Part shown: positions 53,587-64,000 of the stretch, piece after piece
Layout: the number at the start of each line of letters is the position of its first letter
Position numbering within the stretch: position 1 is the first letter of the stretch
Source of the DNA: Bradyrhizobium commune
Lineage (GTDB): Bacteria; Pseudomonadota; Alphaproteobacteria; Rhizobiales; Xanthobacteraceae
NCBI RefSeq assembly: GCF_015624505.1
Contig: NZ_CP061379.1
Coordinates: 3,348,001 to 3,412,000 of the forward strand
Length of the DNA: 64,000 bases
Reading direction: 5' to 3'
The notes under the pieces: generated by a model
The model's database searches: none
Told to the model about the DNA's origin: nothing
The model's input: only the letters and a program-made list of their open reading frames with translations
Position numbers and translations under genes: made by a program

Positions 53587-55875
53587 ATGGTGTATCGACG
53601 CCGCAGACCAACGCAGATGCAGGCCGCAACCGAATCGGTTGCCGTGGCCCCGACTGCGCAGGTGGCGCGGCCGGCGAAGCCGCGTGCGCGCATGATGCGT
53701 CAATATGACCTCGTCGAGCGCGTTCGGTCCTACAATCCCAACACCAATGAAGACCTGCTGAACCGCGCCTATGTCTACGCCATGAAGGCGCACGGCTCGC
53801 AGACCCGCGCCTCCGGCGATCCGTATTTCTCCCACCCGCTCGAAGTGGCGGCGATTCTCACCGACCTGAAGCTCGACGACGCGACCATCGTCGCGGCATT
53901 GCTGCACGACACGATCGAGGACACCGAGGCGACGCGGGCCGAGATCGACCAGATCTTCGGATCGGAGATCGGCGCGCTGGTCGAGGGCCTGACCAAGCTG
54001 AAGCGGCTCGAGCTCGTCTCGCGCGAGGCCAAGCAGGCCGAGAATCTGCGCAAACTGTTGCTGGCGATTGCCGACGATGTCCGCGTGCTCCTGGTGAAGC
54101 TCGCCGACCGCCTGCACAACATGCGCACGCTGGAATTCGTGCCGACCGAATCGCGCCGGCGCATCGCCGAGGAGACGCTCGACATCTACGCGCCGCTCGC
54201 CGGGCGCATGGGCATGCAGGAAATGCGCGAGGAGCTGGAGGATCTGTCCTTCCGCACCCTCGATCCCGAGGCCTATTCTGTGGTGATGCAGCGGCTCGAC
54301 GCGCTCGCCGAGCGCAACCGCAATCTGATCGGCGAGATCGAAGACCAGCTCTCCAACAATCTGCGCCACCGCGGCCTGGGCGCGCGGGTCTACGGCCGCC
54401 GCAAGAAGCCGTTCTCGATCTGGACCAAGATGGAGCGCAAGTCGGTCGGCTTCGAGCAATTGTCCGACATCTTCGGCTTCCGCGTCGTCGTCAACGACGT
54501 CGAGGCCTGCTACCGCGCGCTCGGCATCGTCCATACCACCTGGCCGGTCGTGCCGGGGCGTTTCAAGGACTACATCTCGACGCCGAAGCAGAACGATTAT
54601 CGTTCGATCCACACCACGGTCATCGGTCCTGGCAACCAGCGCGCCGAACTCCAGATCCGCACCGAGGCGATGGACCAGATCGCCGAGCGCGGCATCGCCG
54701 CGCATGTGTTCTACAAGGAAGGCGAGGGCTCGCCGACCGAATTCCTCAAGCGCGAGTCCACCGCGTTCGCCTGGTTGCGTCACACCGTCGGCATCCTCTC
54801 CGAGAGTGCCAATCCCGAGGAATTCCTTGAGCACACCAAGCTCGAGCTGTTTCACGACCAGGTGTTCTGCTTCACCCCGAAGGGCAAGCTGATCGCGCTG
54901 CCGCGCCATGCCAATGTGATCGACTTCGCCTATGCGGTGCACACCGACGTCGGCAACAGCGCGGTCGGCTGCAAGATCAACGGCAAGTTCTCGCCGTTGT
55001 CCTCGGAGCTCCAGAACGGCGACGAGGTCGAGGTACTGACCTCGGAGGCGCAATCGGCACCGCCTTCGGCCTGGGAAACGCTTGCGGTCACAGGCAAGGC
55101 GCGCGCTGCGATCCGACGTGCCACGCGTACCGCCGTGCGTGACCAATATGTCGGCCTCGGCCGGCGCATCGTCGAGCGCCTGTTCGAACGCGCCAAGATC
55201 GAATATGCCGACGACAAGCTGAAGGGCGCGTTGCCGCGGCTCGCGCGCACCTCGATCGAGGACGTCATGGCGGCGGTCGGCCGCGGCGAGATCAAGGCCT
55301 CCCACGTCGCGCGCGCGATGTATCCCGACTACAAGGAGGAGCGCGTCGCGCGCTACGGCATCAAGAAGGGACTCGCCGCCAAGCTCAAGGAGAAGGCGGC
55401 GTCCGAGCCGCCGCGCAGCCCCGTCGCGATTCCGATCCGTGGCATCAATTCGGAGCTGCCGGTGAAGTTCGCGCCGAATGGCGGCGCCGTGCCCGGTGAC
55501 CGCATCGTCGGCATCGTCACGCCGGGCGAGGGGATCACGATCTATCCGATCCAGTCGCCGGCGCTGAAGGATTTCGAGGAGGAGCCGGAGCGTTGGCTCG
55601 ACGTGCGCTGGGACATCGAGGATTCCGTGCCGCAGCGCTTCCCCGCCCGCATCAAGGTCGAGAACGTCAACGAGCCCGGCGCGCTGGCGCAGATCGCGAC
55701 CGTGATCGCCGAGCACGACGGCAATATCGACAATATCAGCATGCAGCGCCGCTCGCCCGACTTCACGGAGACGACGATCGACCTCGAAGTCTACGATTTG
55801 AAACATTTGAGCGCGATCCTGGCCCAGTTGCGCGCGAAGGCGGTCGTCGCCCGCGTCGAACGTGTTAATGGATAG
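53587..55875 (+). CDS. rsh: Bifunctional (p)ppGpp synthetase/hydrolase (RelA/SpoT, Rsh)
   Basis: About 762 residues from the ATG at 53587. HD hydrolase domain with [14 protein letters not shown] and [12 protein letters not shown] intact (hence hydrolase-active), synthetase domain with [20 protein letters not shown] and [16 protein letters not shown] domain ([20 protein letters not shown]), and a C-terminal ACT domain ([20 protein letters not shown]). This single Rsh governs the stringent response in rhizobia. The start is uncertain: 53542 and 53692 ([12 protein letters not shown], the usual family start) are also in frame. Confidence 0.96.
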   Translation: MVYRRRRPTQMQAATESVAVAPTAQVARPAKPRARMMRQYDLVERVRSYNPNTNEDLLNRAYVYAMKAHGSQTRASGDPYFSHPLEVAAILTDLKLDDATIVAALLHDTIEDTEATRAEIDQIFGSEIGALVEGLTKLKRLELVSREAKQAENLRKLLLAIADDVRVLLVKLADRLHNMRTLEFVPTESRRRIAEETLDIYAPLAGRMGMQEMREELEDLSFRTLDPEAYSVVMQRLDALAERNRNLIGEIEDQLSNNLRHRGLGARVYGRRKKPFSIWTKMERKSVGFEQLSDIFGFRVVVNDVEACYRALGIVHTTWPVVPGRFKDYISTPKQNDYRSIHTTVIGPGNQRAELQIRTEAMDQIAERGIAAHVFYKEGEGSPTEFLKRESTAFAWLRHTVGILSESANPEEFLEHTKLELFHDQVFCFTPKGKLIALPRHANVIDFAYAVHTDVGNSAVGCKINGKFSPLSSELQNGDEVEVLTSEAQSAPPSAWETLAVTGKARAAIRRATRTAVRDQYVGLGRRIVERLFERAKIEYADDKLKGALPRLARTSIEDVMAAVGRGEIKASHVARAMYPDYKEERVARYGIKKGLAAKLKEKAASEPPRSPVAIPIRGINSELPVKFAPNGGAVPGDRIVGIVTPGEGITIYPIQSPALKDFEEEPERWLDVRWDIEDSVPQRFPARIKVENVNEPGALAQIATVIAEHDGNIDNISMQRRSPDFTETTIDLEVYDLKHLSAILAQLRAKAVVARVERVNG

Positions 55876-55916
55876 GCGCCTTTCGGTCTGTTCTTGCGCT
55901 TACGAGAGTCCCTGCA

Positions 55917-56669
55917 ATGCCCGCTCTTCCGCTCCGCCTCGGCGTCAATATCGACCATGTCGCGACCGTCCGTAACGCGCGCGGCGGCCGCCATCCCGAT
56001 CCGGTCCGCGCGGCCTTGCTGGCGATCGAGGCCGGCGCTGACGGCATCACCGCGCATTTGCGCGAGGACCGCCGGCACATCCGCGACGAGGACATGGCGC
56101 GGCTGAAGGCCGGGATCTCCAAGCCGCTCAATTTCGAGATGGCGGCGACCGACGACATGATGCGGATCTCGCTCGCGACCAAGCCGCACGCGGTGTGCCT
56201 GGTGCCGGAGCGCCGGCAGGAGGTGACGACCGAAGGCGGCCTCGATGCGGTCGGCCAGCACAACGCGCTCGCGCCCTACATCGCGCGGCTCAACGATGCC
56301 GGCATCCGCGTCTCGCTGTTCATTGCCGCAGACCCCGCGCAGATCGAAATGGCGGCGCGGCTGCGCGCGCCTGTGATCGAGATCCACACTGGCGCGTGGT
56401 GCGATGCCGTGGTCGACGGCCACACCGAGAAAGCCGAGGCCGAGTGGCTGCGGATCGTGGCGGGCGTGAAGCTTGCGAAGAACGCGGGGCTCGAGGTCCA
56501 TGCCGGGCATGGGCTCGATTATGCGACGGCGGAGAAGATCGCTGGCCTGCCGGAGATCATGGAGCTCAACATCGGCTACTACATGATCGGCGAAGCCCTG
56601 TTCGTCGGCCTCGCCGAGACCGTGCGCAGCATGCGCGCCGCAATGGATCGCGGCCGGAGCAGGGCATGA
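55917..56669 (+). CDS. pdxJ: Pyridoxine 5'-phosphate synthase
   Basis: 250 residues, TIM barrel. [20 protein letters not shown] at the N-terminus carries the phosphate/substrate residues, RRHIRDEDM follows, [17 protein letters not shown] gives the next conserved loop and [15 protein letters not shown] the last. It forms pyridoxine 5'-phosphate from 1-deoxyxylulose phosphate and 3-amino-2-oxopropyl phosphate. The end overlaps acpS by 4 bases (ATGA). Confidence 0.96.
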   Translation: MPALPLRLGVNIDHVATVRNARGGRHPDPVRAALLAIEAGADGITAHLREDRRHIRDEDMARLKAGISKPLNFEMAATDDMMRISLATKPHAVCLVPERRQEVTTEGGLDAVGQHNALAPYIARLNDAGIRVSLFIAADPAQIEMAARLRAPVIEIHTGAWCDAVVDGHTEKAEAEWLRIVAGVKLAKNAGLEVHAGHGLDYATAEKIAGLPEIMELNIGYYMIGEALFVGLAETVRSMRAAMDRGRSRA

Positions 56670-57085
56670 TCATCGGCATCGGCTCCGACTTGATCGACAT
56701 CACCCGTGTCGGCAAGGTGATCGAGCGCCATGGCGAGCGCTTCCTCGACCGCATCTTCACCGAGGCCGAGCGGGCCAAGGCGGAGCGGCGGGCCAAGAAC
56801 GAGAAGATGGTGGTCGCAACCTATGCCAAGCGTTTTGCCGCCAAGGAGGCCTGCTCCAAGGCGCTCGGCACCGGGATCCGGCGCGGCGTCTGGTGGCGCG
56901 ATATGGGGGTGGTCAACCTGCCGGGCGGGCGGCCAACCATGCGGTTGACCGGAGGCGCTCTGGCGAGGCTTCAGGCCCTGACGCCGGAGGGGTTCGAGGC
57001 CCGGATCGATCTGTCGATCACCGACGATTGGCCCCTGGCGCAGGCCTTCGTGATCATTTCCGCGGTGCCGCTGGTCAAGCCCTGA
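56666..57085 (+). CDS. acpS: Holo-[acyl-carrier-protein] synthase
   Basis: 139 residues. Transfers 4'-phosphopantetheine from CoA to acyl carrier protein. [15 protein letters not shown] with metal ligand D8 and [14 protein letters not shown] with E61 are the two family motifs. Overlap with pdxJ implies translational coupling, as in many proteobacteria. Confidence 0.95.
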   Translation: MIIGIGSDLIDITRVGKVIERHGERFLDRIFTEAERAKAERRAKNEKMVVATYAKRFAAKEACSKALGTGIRRGVWWRDMGVVNLPGGRPTMRLTGGALARLQALTPEGFEARIDLSITDDWPLAQAFVIISAVPLVKP

Positions 57086-57335
57086 TCGCCTGGCGGTCAT
57101 TTTATAATTCGTATTGAAAATCAATGTCTTGCAGGTTTTTGATGAGATCCTTGATTGCGTGGCCCCCGACAACCGTCTAAAAGTCCGCCGACGCAGATCA
57201 GCCTGGGCGAATTCGGCTTTACGCCGGAATTGGCCCTCACTATCAGAATCAGGACAATCTCCTTGCACCGCGAAAGCGATGGGCCGTTCGCGGGAGGAGG
57301 GCGCTCTGTGACCGCCGGTCGGAATTGAGAGAGCA

Positions 57336-58100
57336 ATGAGCGTGACTTCGGGAACAAAAACTGAGAGCGGCGTCGGCGAAACGATCCGGGTCGTGATCCA
57401 TGCTCTCCTGATCGCGCTGGTGATCCGCACCTTCCTGTTCCAGCCCTTCAACATCCCGTCCGGCTCGATGAAGGCGACGCTGCTGGTCGGCGACTATCTG
57501 TTCGTCTCGAAATATTCCTACGGCTATAGCCACTACTCGATCCCGTTCTCGCCGCCGCTGTTCTCGGGACGTATCTGGGGTTCGGATCCGAACCGGGGCG
57601 ACATCGTCGTGTTTCGGCTCCCGAAGGACGACTCCACCGATTACATCAAGCGCGTGATCGGCCTTCCCGGTGACCGCGTCCAGATGAAGGACGGCCTGCT
57701 CTACATCAACGACACGCCGGTCGAGCGGCAGCGCATGAGCGAATATGTCGGCGAGGATCCGTGCGGCTCCGAAGGCGGTGGCATCTCGCGGGTGAAGCGC
57801 TGGAAGGAGACGCTGCCGAATGGCGTGTCCTATGAGACGCTGGATTGCGCCGACCATGGCTACATGGACGACACCAACGTCTACACCGTGCCACCCGGCC
57901 ATTTCTTCATGATGGGCGACAACCGCGACAATTCCACCGACAGCCGCTTTCTCGGCCAGGTCGGCTATGTACCGGCGGAAAATCTGATCGGCCGCGCCCA
58001 GATGATCTTCTTCTCCATCGGCGAGGGCGAGCACGCCTGGATGTTCTGGCGCTGGCCGTGGTCGGTGCGCTGGAATCGCTTCTTCAAAATCGTCCGATGA
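57336..58100 (+). CDS. lepB: Signal peptidase I
   Basis: 254 residues. One membrane anchor (about residues 17-36), then box B with the catalytic serine, NIPSGSMKATL (S44), box D with the general-base lysine, DYIKRVIGLPGD (near K105), and box E, MMGDNRDNSTDSR (near 190). Removes signal peptides from exported proteins at the outer face of the inner membrane. Ends overlapping rnc by 4 bases. The 250 bases before it hold no gene. Confidence 0.96.
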   Translation: MSVTSGTKTESGVGETIRVVIHALLIALVIRTFLFQPFNIPSGSMKATLLVGDYLFVSKYSYGYSHYSIPFSPPLFSGRIWGSDPNRGDIVVFRLPKDDSTDYIKRVIGLPGDRVQMKDGLLYINDTPVERQRMSEYVGEDPCGSEGGGISRVKRWKETLPNGVSYETLDCADHGYMDDTNVYTVPPGHFFMMGDNRDNSTDSRFLGQVGYVPAENLIGRAQMIFFSIGEGEHAWMFWRWPWSVRWNRFFKIVR

Positions 58101-58957
58101 AAGACGAAGCCAAGGACATCACGACCCAACCGATCGAGGCGCAAGCCGCTCCTGAGGGCGAAGCTGCAACAAAGGCGCTCGCCACCAAGGCCGCTGAAAC
58201 GAAGACTCCTGCGAAGAAGAAGCGGGTGAGGGGCAGCAAGGCCAAGGACAAGGCGGCGGCCGACGCAAATGCTGCGCTCGAGGCGCGTATCGGGCACGGC
58301 TTTGCCGATCCGAACCTGCTGATGCAGGCGATCACGCATGTCTCGGCGCTGAAGTCCGGGCGCAAGCGCGGCGACAGCTACCAGCGGCTGGAATTCCTCG
58401 GCGACCACGTGCTCGGTCTCGTCGTGTCCGACATGCTCTATCACGCCTTTCCAAACGCCGATGAGGGCGAGCTGTCGAAGCGCCTCGCCGAGCTCGTGCG
58501 CAAGGAGAGCTGCGCCGATGTCGCAAAATCGCTCGGGCTGCTCGACGACATCAAGCTCGGCTCGGTCGGCCCCGCCGCCGACGGCCGCCTGCGCAAGTCG
58601 ATCCTCGGCGACATCTGCGAGGCCGTGATCGGCGCCATCTTCCTCGACGGCGGCCATGCGGCGGCATCCGAATTCGTCAAGCGCAACTGGACCGAGCGCA
58701 TGCACAAGCCGCGGCGGCCGCTGCGCGATCCCAAGACCGTGCTCCAGGAATGGGCACAGGGAAAGGGACTGCCGACGCCGGTCTATCGCGAGGTCGAGCG
58801 CACCGGGCCGCATCACGATCCGCAGTTCCGCGTCGCGGTCGACCTGCCGGGGCTGGCGCCGGCCGAAGGCATCGGCGGCAGCAAGCGCGCGGCGGAGAAG
58901 GTTGCGGCCTCCGTCATGATCGAACGCGAAGGCGTTGGCGGCGGCAATGATGGCTGA
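58097..58957 (+). CDS. rnc: Ribonuclease III with a long N-terminal extension
   Basis: 286 residues; RNase III is usually about 220-235. The first ~58 residues are an Ala/Lys/Glu-rich, probably disordered extension (ends TPAKKKRVRGSKAKDKAAAD). The catalytic domain has RLEFLGDHVLGLVVSDML (near 98-115) and GDICEAVIGAIFLDGG (near 171-186), which supply the acidic metal ligands. A double-stranded-RNA-binding domain ends the protein (about 212-280). Start overlaps the lepB stop (ATGA). Processes rRNA and structured mRNA. Confidence 0.94.
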   Translation: MKDEAKDITTQPIEAQAAPEGEAATKALATKAAETKTPAKKKRVRGSKAKDKAAADANAALEARIGHGFADPNLLMQAITHVSALKSGRKRGDSYQRLEFLGDHVLGLVVSDMLYHAFPNADEGELSKRLAELVRKESCADVAKSLGLLDDIKLGSVGPAADGRLRKSILGDICEAVIGAIFLDGGHAAASEFVKRNWTERMHKPRRPLRDPKTVLQEWAQGKGLPTPVYREVERTGPHHDPQFRVAVDLPGLAPAEGIGGSKRAAEKVAASVMIEREGVGGGNDG

Positions 58958-59870
58958 AACGAGCGAGGCACCGGCTGCGACGCGCTGCGGCTTCGTGGCG
59001 CTGATCGGCGCGCCCAATGTCGGCAAGTCCACGCTGGTCAACGCGCTGGTCGGCGCCAAGGTCACGATCGTCTCGCGCAAGGTGCAGACCACGCGCGCGC
59101 TGATCCGCGGCATCGTGATCGAGAACAACGCGCAGATCATCCTGGTCGATACGCCCGGCATCTTCCTGCCGAAGCGGCGACTCGATCGCGCCATGGTCTC
59201 GACGGCCTGGAGCGGGGCGCATGACGCCGATCTCGTCTGCGTTCTGCTCGATGCCAAGACCGGGATCGACGAGGAGGCCGAGGCGATCCTCACCAAGGCC
59301 GCCAGCGTCAACCACGAGAAGATTCTGGTCATCAACAAGGTCGACCTGGTCCAGCGCGAGACACTGCTGGCGCTGGCGCAGGCGGCGAACGAGCGCATGA
59401 AGTTTGCGAAGACCTTCATGATCGCGGCGATCTCGGGCGACGGCGTCGACGACATCCGCGCCACGCTCGCCGAGATGGTGCCGCCGGGCCCGTACCTCTA
59501 TCCCGAGGACCAGATGTCGGACGCGCCGATGCGGCAGCTGGCGGCCGAGATCACGCGCGAAAAGATCTATCAGAAGCTGCACCAGGAATTGCCCTACCAG
59601 TCCACTGTCGAGACCGACAAATGGGAGGAGCGCAAGGACAAGTCGGTGCGCATCGAGCAGACGATCTTCGTGGAGCGCGAGAGCCAGCGCAAGATCGTGC
59701 TCGGCAAGGGCGGCGCCACCATCAAGTCGATCGGCGCGGACTCGCGGAAAGAGCTGATGCAGATCCTGGATGCGCCGGTGCATCTGTTCCTGTTCGTCAA
59801 GGTGCGCGAGAACTGGGGTGACGATCCCGATCGCTACCGCGAGATGGGCCTGGAATTTCCCAAAGAATAA
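58947..59870 (+). CDS. era: GTPase Era
   Basis: 307 residues. G1 is GAPNVGKST (about 21-29), G3 DTPGIF (about 71-76) and G4 NKVD (about 130-133); the C-terminal KH domain includes KIVLGKGGATIKSIG. Era binds 16S rRNA and assists 30S maturation. Start at ATG 58947 (the adjacent ATG 58950 also possible) overlaps the end of rnc by 11 bases. Confidence 0.96.
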   Translation: MMAETSEAPAATRCGFVALIGAPNVGKSTLVNALVGAKVTIVSRKVQTTRALIRGIVIENNAQIILVDTPGIFLPKRRLDRAMVSTAWSGAHDADLVCVLLDAKTGIDEEAEAILTKAASVNHEKILVINKVDLVQRETLLALAQAANERMKFAKTFMIAAISGDGVDDIRATLAEMVPPGPYLYPEDQMSDAPMRQLAAEITREKIYQKLHQELPYQSTVETDKWEERKDKSVRIEQTIFVERESQRKIVLGKGGATIKSIGADSRKELMQILDAPVHLFLFVKVRENWGDDPDRYREMGLEFPKE

Positions 59871-59891
59871 GCAAGAACAGATCGGTATCCG

Positions 59892-60272
59892 ATGAGCGTG
59901 CCCCGTAACGTCCAGCGCTTCGAAGCGTTGCTCTATGCATCGCTGATGCTGGATGCCCTGTCGGTCGCAGTGCAGGACCGAACGCCAAATGCCGAGATGA
60001 CCGAGCAGATGATCATGACGGCGACCCTGCTCGCGGGTGGCATGATCCTGCTGCTGGTCTATTTCGTCTGGTTGGCCGCGCATTGGCGCAAGAACTGGCC
60101 GCGCTGGGTGCTGGGAGCAGCACTGGTGCTATCGGTGATCTCGCTCGCGCAGATCATCGGCGAGCGGGGCCTCGAGCTCGACAGCGTCATCGAGATCGTG
60201 TCCTGCGTGCTGACGGCGTTCGGGCTGTATTTTTCCTTCAGCGGCGATGCCCAGGGCTGGTTCAACGCGTGA
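59892..60272 (+). CDS. Conserved hypothetical membrane protein
   Basis: 126 residues with about four hydrophobic segments: around 10-25, 44-62 ([20 protein letters not shown]), 70-92 and 98-117. No charged motif or known domain recognised. It starts 21 bases after era and precedes recO, from which it is separated by a repeat element. Likely part of the same transcript. Confidence 0.75.
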   Translation: MSVPRNVQRFEALLYASLMLDALSVAVQDRTPNAEMTEQMIMTATLLAGGMILLLVYFVWLAAHWRKNWPRWVLGAALVLSVISLAQIIGERGLELDSVIEIVSCVLTAFGLYFSFSGDAQGWFNA

Positions 60273-60280
60273 TCGAAATT

Positions 60281-60306
60281 GGTGGGCACGCTTCGCTTTG
60301 CCCACC
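60281..60306. repeat. Short palindromic repeat (GGTGGGCA type)
   Basis: GGTGGGCA (60281-60288) and TGCCCACC (60299-60306) flank CGCTTCGCTT, whose GCTTCGCT core is also semi-palindromic. This repeat type is common in many proteobacterial genomes. It lies 9 bases after one stop codon and 35 bases before recO. Confidence 0.7.
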
Positions 60307-60340
60307 CTACGATCGCTCGAATTGCGCTACACTTCGCGCC

Positions 60341-61093
60341 ATGGAATGGACCGACGAAGGCATTGTGCTGGGCGTGCGGCGGCATGGCGAGAGTAGCGCT
60401 ATCGTCGAGCTGCTGACTCGCGGCCACGGCCGGCATCTCGGGCTCGTGCGCGGTGGCGCCGGCTCGCGGCTGCGGCCGCTCTTGCAGCCCGGCAACAGCG
60501 TCAGCGCGGTGTGGCGGGCGCGGCTCGACGAGCATCTCGGCACCTATGCCATCGAGGGGTTGAAGCTGCGCGCGGCGACGCTGCTGGGATCGTCGCATGG
60601 TGTTTATGGCGTCACTCATCTTGCCTCGATTGCACGGCTGCTGCCGGAGCGCGATCCGCACGAGCAGATCTTTGCGATGCTCGAGCATTCGCTCGACGAT
60701 TTCGACGATATCGGCAGCGCCGCCGTGCACGTGATCCATTTCGAGCTGGCCATGCTCGGAGAACTCGGCTTCGGGCTCGCGCTCGAAAACTGCGCGGTGA
60801 CTGGGGAGACCACGGACCTGATCTACGTCTCGCCGAAATCCGGCGGCGCGGTGTCACGCACGGCAGGTGAGCCGTGGCGCGACCGGCTGTTGCGGCTGCC
60901 ACCGTTCCTGCGTCAGGGCCAGATGCACGACGACCTCACCGACGAGGATCTCCAGGACGGCTTCCGGCTCACCGGCCTATTCCTGCTGCGCCACGTGCTG
61001 GAGCCGCGAGGACAGGGGCATTCCGACGCGCGGGCCGGCTTCATCAGCGCCCTGACACGGCAGCAGGCCAAAGCGGCGCTCCCGGCGCCATGA
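60341..61093 (+). CDS. recO: DNA repair protein RecO
   Basis: 250 residues. OB-fold N-terminus [38 protein letters not shown] and a helical C-terminal domain. RecO with RecR loads RecA on SSB-coated DNA. The start at 60341 fits family length; the frame runs further upstream through the repeat. Sits after era in the usual rnc-era-recO order. Confidence 0.94.
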   Translation: MEWTDEGIVLGVRRHGESSAIVELLTRGHGRHLGLVRGGAGSRLRPLLQPGNSVSAVWRARLDEHLGTYAIEGLKLRAATLLGSSHGVYGVTHLASIARLLPERDPHEQIFAMLEHSLDDFDDIGSAAVHVIHFELAMLGELGFGLALENCAVTGETTDLIYVSPKSGGAVSRTAGEPWRDRLLRLPPFLRQGQMHDDLTDEDLQDGFRLTGLFLLRHVLEPRGQGHSDARAGFISALTRQQAKAALPAP

Positions 61094-61191
61094 GCTGACT
61101 GAGTCTCTGCCCTGCCTCAGGACATGTTTCTCCGGAACGAATTGTGCTTGTACCAGTTGGCCGAGCAGGTTCCACAACGGGGATAGCCTAA

Positions 61192-61470
61192 ATGTTGATC
61201 AGGGGACTCGTATTGTCAGCCGCGCTGGTCGCGGTTGCGCCGGACGCGATAGCCGGCGAGCCGCAACCGGGCGTGTTTCGCCGCGCCTCCTGCACCGTCG
61301 TCAGGTACTATGTGGCGAAATATTCCGCTGCGGCCGCAGAGACATGGGCGAGATCCAAGGGCGCGACCGAGGCTGAAATCGAGGCCGCCCGCCGTTGCCT
61401 GACCAACGCGCCTGTGACCGCACAGGCCAAGGTTCAGCCCACCGTGACTGCCGGCTGGGCAGGCCAGTAA
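61192..61470 (+). CDS. Small secreted hypothetical protein
   Basis: 92 residues. A signal peptide (MLIRGLVLSAALVAVAPDAIA, cleavage after ~21) leads to a short periplasmic protein with two Cys (C34, C69) that could form a disulphide, and a helical middle (VVRYYVAKYSAAAAETWARS). I recall similar proteins between recO and parC in Bradyrhizobium. Function unknown. Confidence 0.7.
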   Translation: MLIRGLVLSAALVAVAPDAIAGEPQPGVFRRASCTVVRYYVAKYSAAAAETWARSKGATEAEIEAARRCLTNAPVTAQAKVQPTVTAGWAGQ

Positions 61471-61530
61471 CGACCCACAGGGAACCAATCGATCCTTGCC
61501 CGATTCGCTTCCACGGTTTAACCGGGCGGC

Positions 61531-63789
61531 ATGGGAAAACGAATCGTTCCGCCGGAAGAACCGGCCGAAATTCACGACGTTCCGCTGCGTGAGGCGCTGG
61601 AAGAGCGCTATCTCGCGTATGCGCTCTCGACCATCATGCATCGCGCGCTGCCAGATGCGCGCGACGGCCTGAAGCCGGTGCACCGGCGCATCCTCTACGG
61701 CATGCGCCTGCTCAGGCTCGACCCCGGCACGGCCTTCAAGAAGTCCGCCAAGATTGTCGGCGACGTGATGGGCTCGTTCCATCCGCATGGCGACCAGGCG
61801 ATCTACGACGCCATGGTGCGTCTCGCGCAGGACTTCTCCTCGCGCTATCCGCTGGTCGACGGCCAGGGCAATTTTGGCAATATCGACGGCGATAACCCCG
61901 CCGCCTACCGCTACACCGAAGCGCGCATGACCGACGTCGCGCGGCTTCTGCTCGACGGCATCGACGAAGACGGTGTCGAATTCCGCGCCAATTACGACGG
62001 CCAGTCGAGGGAGCCGGTCGTGCTGCCAGGCGGCTTCCCGAACCTGCTCGCCAACGGCGCGCAGGGCATCGCGGTCGGCATGGCGACCTCCATCCCGCCG
62101 CATAACGCCGCCGAGCTCTGCGACGCGGCGCTGCATCTGATCGAGAAGCCCGACGCGAAGTCGAAGGCCCTGCTGAAATGGGTCAAGGGCCCGGATTTCC
62201 CGACCGGCGGCATCTGTGTCGATTCCAAGCAGGCGATCGCGGAGGCCTACACCACCGGCCGTGGCTCGTTCCGCGTCCGCTCGAGATGGGAGCAGGAGGA
62301 GGGCGCACGCGGCACCTGGGTCGTCGTCGTCACCGAGATCCCCTTCCTGGTGCAGAAGTCGCGCCTGATCGAGAGGGTCGCCGAGCTGCTGGACCAGAAG
62401 AAGCTGCCGCTGGTCGGCGACATCAGGGACGAGTCGGCCGAAGACGTCCGCATCGTGATCGAGCCGAAGTCGAAGAACGTCGATCCCGCGCTGATGATGG
62501 AATCGCTGTTCCGGCTCACCGAGCTCGAGAACAAGATTCCGCTGAATCTCAACGTGCTGATCAAGGGCCGCATCCCCAAGGTGGTGGGGCTCGCGGAGTG
62601 CCTGCGCGAATGGCTCGACCATCTGCGCGACGTGCTGATCCGCCGGACCAGCTATCGCAAGGTGCAGATCGAGAACCGGCTCGAGGTGCTCGGCGGCTTC
62701 CTGATCGCGTTTCTGAATATCGACGAGGTGATCAGGATCATCCGCAACGAGGATGAGCCGAAGCCGGCGCTGATGAAGCGGTTCAAGCTCACCGAGGTGC
62801 AGGCCGAAGCCATCCTCAACATGCGGCTGCGCTCGTTGCGCAAGCTCGAGGAAATGGAGATCCGCACCGAGGACAAGAACCTCCGCAACGAGCTCAAGGG
62901 TGTCAACGCCATCCTCGCCTCCGAGACCGAGCAGTGGAAGAAGGTCGGCGAGCAGGTCGGCAAGGTCCGCGACATGTTCGGACCGAAGACGCCGCTCGGC
63001 AAGCGCCGCACCACCTTCGCCGACGCCCCCGAGCACGATCTCGCCGCGATGGAGGAAGCTCTCGTCGAGCGCGAGCCGGTCACCGTCGTCGTCTCCGACA
63101 AGGGCTGGATCCGCACCATGAAGGGCCATGTCGAGGATCTCTCGGGGCTCGCCTTCAAGCAGGATGACAAGCTCGGCTTCGCCTTCTTCGCCGAGACCAC
63201 GTCGAAGCTGTTGTTGTTCGCCACCAACGGCAAGTTCTATTCGCTTGATGTGGCGAAGCTGCCCGGCGGCCGCGGTCATGGCGAGCCGATCCGCCTGTTC
63301 ATCGACCTCGAGCAGGAGGCCGCGCCCGTCGCGCTGTTCGTCAACAAGGGCGGACGCAAATTCCTGGTCGCGAGCCACGAGGGCCAGGGCTTTGTCGTCA
63401 ACGAGGACGATTGCGTCAGCACGACCAAGAAGGGCAAGCAGGTCCTCAACGTCGACATGCCGAACGAGGCGCGCGCGATCACCGAGGTGCTCGGCGACAC
63501 CGTCGCGGTCATCGGCGACAACCGCAAGATGCTGGTCTTCCCGCTCGACCAGGTGCCGGAGATGGCGCGTGGCCGCGGCGTGCGCTTGCAGAAGTACAAG
63601 GACGGCGGCCTGTCGGACATTGCAGTGTTCGACGCCAAGGCGGGCCTCACCTGGAAGGACTCCGCGGGCCGCGAATTCTCGGCGACCATGAAGGAGCTCG
63701 CCGAGTGGCAAGGCACTCGCGCGGATGCCGGCCGCCTTCCGCCGAAGGGCTTCCCGAAGTCGAACAAGTTCGGCAAGGCGATCGGGTAA
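61531..63789 (+). CDS. parC: DNA topoisomerase IV subunit A
   Basis: 752 residues. The breakage-reunion domain has the catalytic tyrosine Y128 in [10 protein letters not shown] and the quinolone-determining stretch [20 protein letters not shown] (about 81-100; Ser82 present, the drug-sensitive form). A long coiled coil (about 380-480) and a C-terminal beta-pinwheel with GyrA-box-like GKGVRLQ-type repeats follow. It decatenates daughter chromosomes with ParE. This length and the absence of a full GyrA C-terminal domain favour ParC over GyrA. Confidence 0.93.
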   Translation: MGKRIVPPEEPAEIHDVPLREALEERYLAYALSTIMHRALPDARDGLKPVHRRILYGMRLLRLDPGTAFKKSAKIVGDVMGSFHPHGDQAIYDAMVRLAQDFSSRYPLVDGQGNFGNIDGDNPAAYRYTEARMTDVARLLLDGIDEDGVEFRANYDGQSREPVVLPGGFPNLLANGAQGIAVGMATSIPPHNAAELCDAALHLIEKPDAKSKALLKWVKGPDFPTGGICVDSKQAIAEAYTTGRGSFRVRSRWEQEEGARGTWVVVVTEIPFLVQKSRLIERVAELLDQKKLPLVGDIRDESAEDVRIVIEPKSKNVDPALMMESLFRLTELENKIPLNLNVLIKGRIPKVVGLAECLREWLDHLRDVLIRRTSYRKVQIENRLEVLGGFLIAFLNIDEVIRIIRNEDEPKPALMKRFKLTEVQAEAILNMRLRSLRKLEEMEIRTEDKNLRNELKGVNAILASETEQWKKVGEQVGKVRDMFGPKTPLGKRRTTFADAPEHDLAAMEEALVEREPVTVVVSDKGWIRTMKGHVEDLSGLAFKQDDKLGFAFFAETTSKLLLFATNGKFYSLDVAKLPGGRGHGEPIRLFIDLEQEAAPVALFVNKGGRKFLVASHEGQGFVVNEDDCVSTTKKGKQVLNVDMPNEARAITEVLGDTVAVIGDNRKMLVFPLDQVPEMARGRGVRLQKYKDGGLSDIAVFDAKAGLTWKDSAGREFSATMKELAEWQGTRADAGRLPPKGFPKSNKFGKAIG

Positions 63790-63898
63790 TCGCTCTCTTA
63801 TTCCTGATGTACAGCAATGCTCTTGCATGGCTGTATCGGTCTGCGCGGCCTGATACCGTCCGCCATCCCGGTGTTCTGGAACTTTGAGAAGTAACGCG

Positions 63899-64000
63899 AT
63901 GTACGATGTCATTGTTGTCGGCGGCGGCTCAGCCGGTGCCGCTATGGCCGCACGGCTCTCCGAGGATCCTGCACGACGCGTGCTGCTGCTCGAAGCCGGT
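63899..64000 (+). CDS. GMC oxidoreductase (5' end only)
   Basis: The first 34 codons read [20 protein letters not shown] and end LLLEAG, the ADP-binding (Rossmann) fold of the glucose-methanol-choline oxidoreductase family, with the GGGSAGA dinucleotide motif. Likely a choline or alcohol dehydrogenase; the body lies beyond the window. GAGAAG precedes the ATG at 63899. Confidence 0.8.
   Translation, partial: MYDVIVVGGGSAGAAMAARLSEDPARRVLLLEAG

Noticed and set aside
61216..63912. 898-codon open frame opposite parC
   Set aside because: Antisense shadow; low-complexity Arg/Leu/His/Asp composition and no ribosome binding site.

Overview
The window is ordinary chromosomal DNA of an alphaproteobacterium of the order Rhizobiales, most likely a Bradyrhizobium. 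I infer this from the high GC content, the gene order of two housekeeping blocks, an Omp2b-type porin, and several families of short palindromic intergenic repeats that I know from Bradyrhizobium chromosomes. No rRNA, CRISPR array, insertion sequence, prophage, integrase or plasmid function was seen.

Layout. 1-11130 is mixed: a TetR repressor divergent from an MFS exporter with a perfect palindromic operator between them, rpsU, a cold-shock gene with promoter and terminator, a TPR/glycosyltransferase protein and a membrane acyltransferase (surface glycan), then amtB followed by an uncharacterised two-gene unit (a small His-rich protein and a DUF6745 protein). From 11227 to 30493 a leftward housekeeping backbone runs pyrB - pyrC-like - plsY - dprA - topA - rnr - DUF983 - nudix - rpmG. 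It is interrupted by accessory genes: an FMN monooxygenase, two divergent HxlR-regulated redox pairs (SDR and azoreductase), DoxX, an amidase and a patatin. The pyrC-like gene has lost catalytic residues and is probably a structural partner of PyrB.

30730-36771 holds a VanX-like dipeptidase, a CPBP protease, an AEC transporter, ruvX, and a LysR gene divergent from two different nitronate monooxygenases. 36840-40598 is the gatC-gatA-gatB operon, with two small genes lying between the gat genes and linked by 4-base overlaps.

40599-44146 is gene-poor. It contains a 30-residue histone-H1-like peptide with a structured leader, a Sel1-type protein, a coding remnant, tRNA-Ser(GCT), and a heavily decayed TPR/GT41 (OGT/SPINDLY-like) pseudogene readable in three frames. 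The porin at 44147 follows.

From 46181 to the end is the conserved block slt / dapA - mscL - smpB - peroxiredoxin, uracil-DNA glycosylase, NYN protein, rpoZ - rsh (ppGpp) - pdxJ - acpS - lepB - rnc - era - (membrane protein) - recO - (secreted protein) - parC, ending in the start of a GMC oxidoreductase.

I found no striking unknown defence or biosynthetic system. The best candidates for undescribed biology are the small-protein/DUF6745 pair after amtB, the histone-like peptide locus, and the conserved-looking small genes within the gat operon. All family names are from reading the translated sequence by eye; no database search was run.
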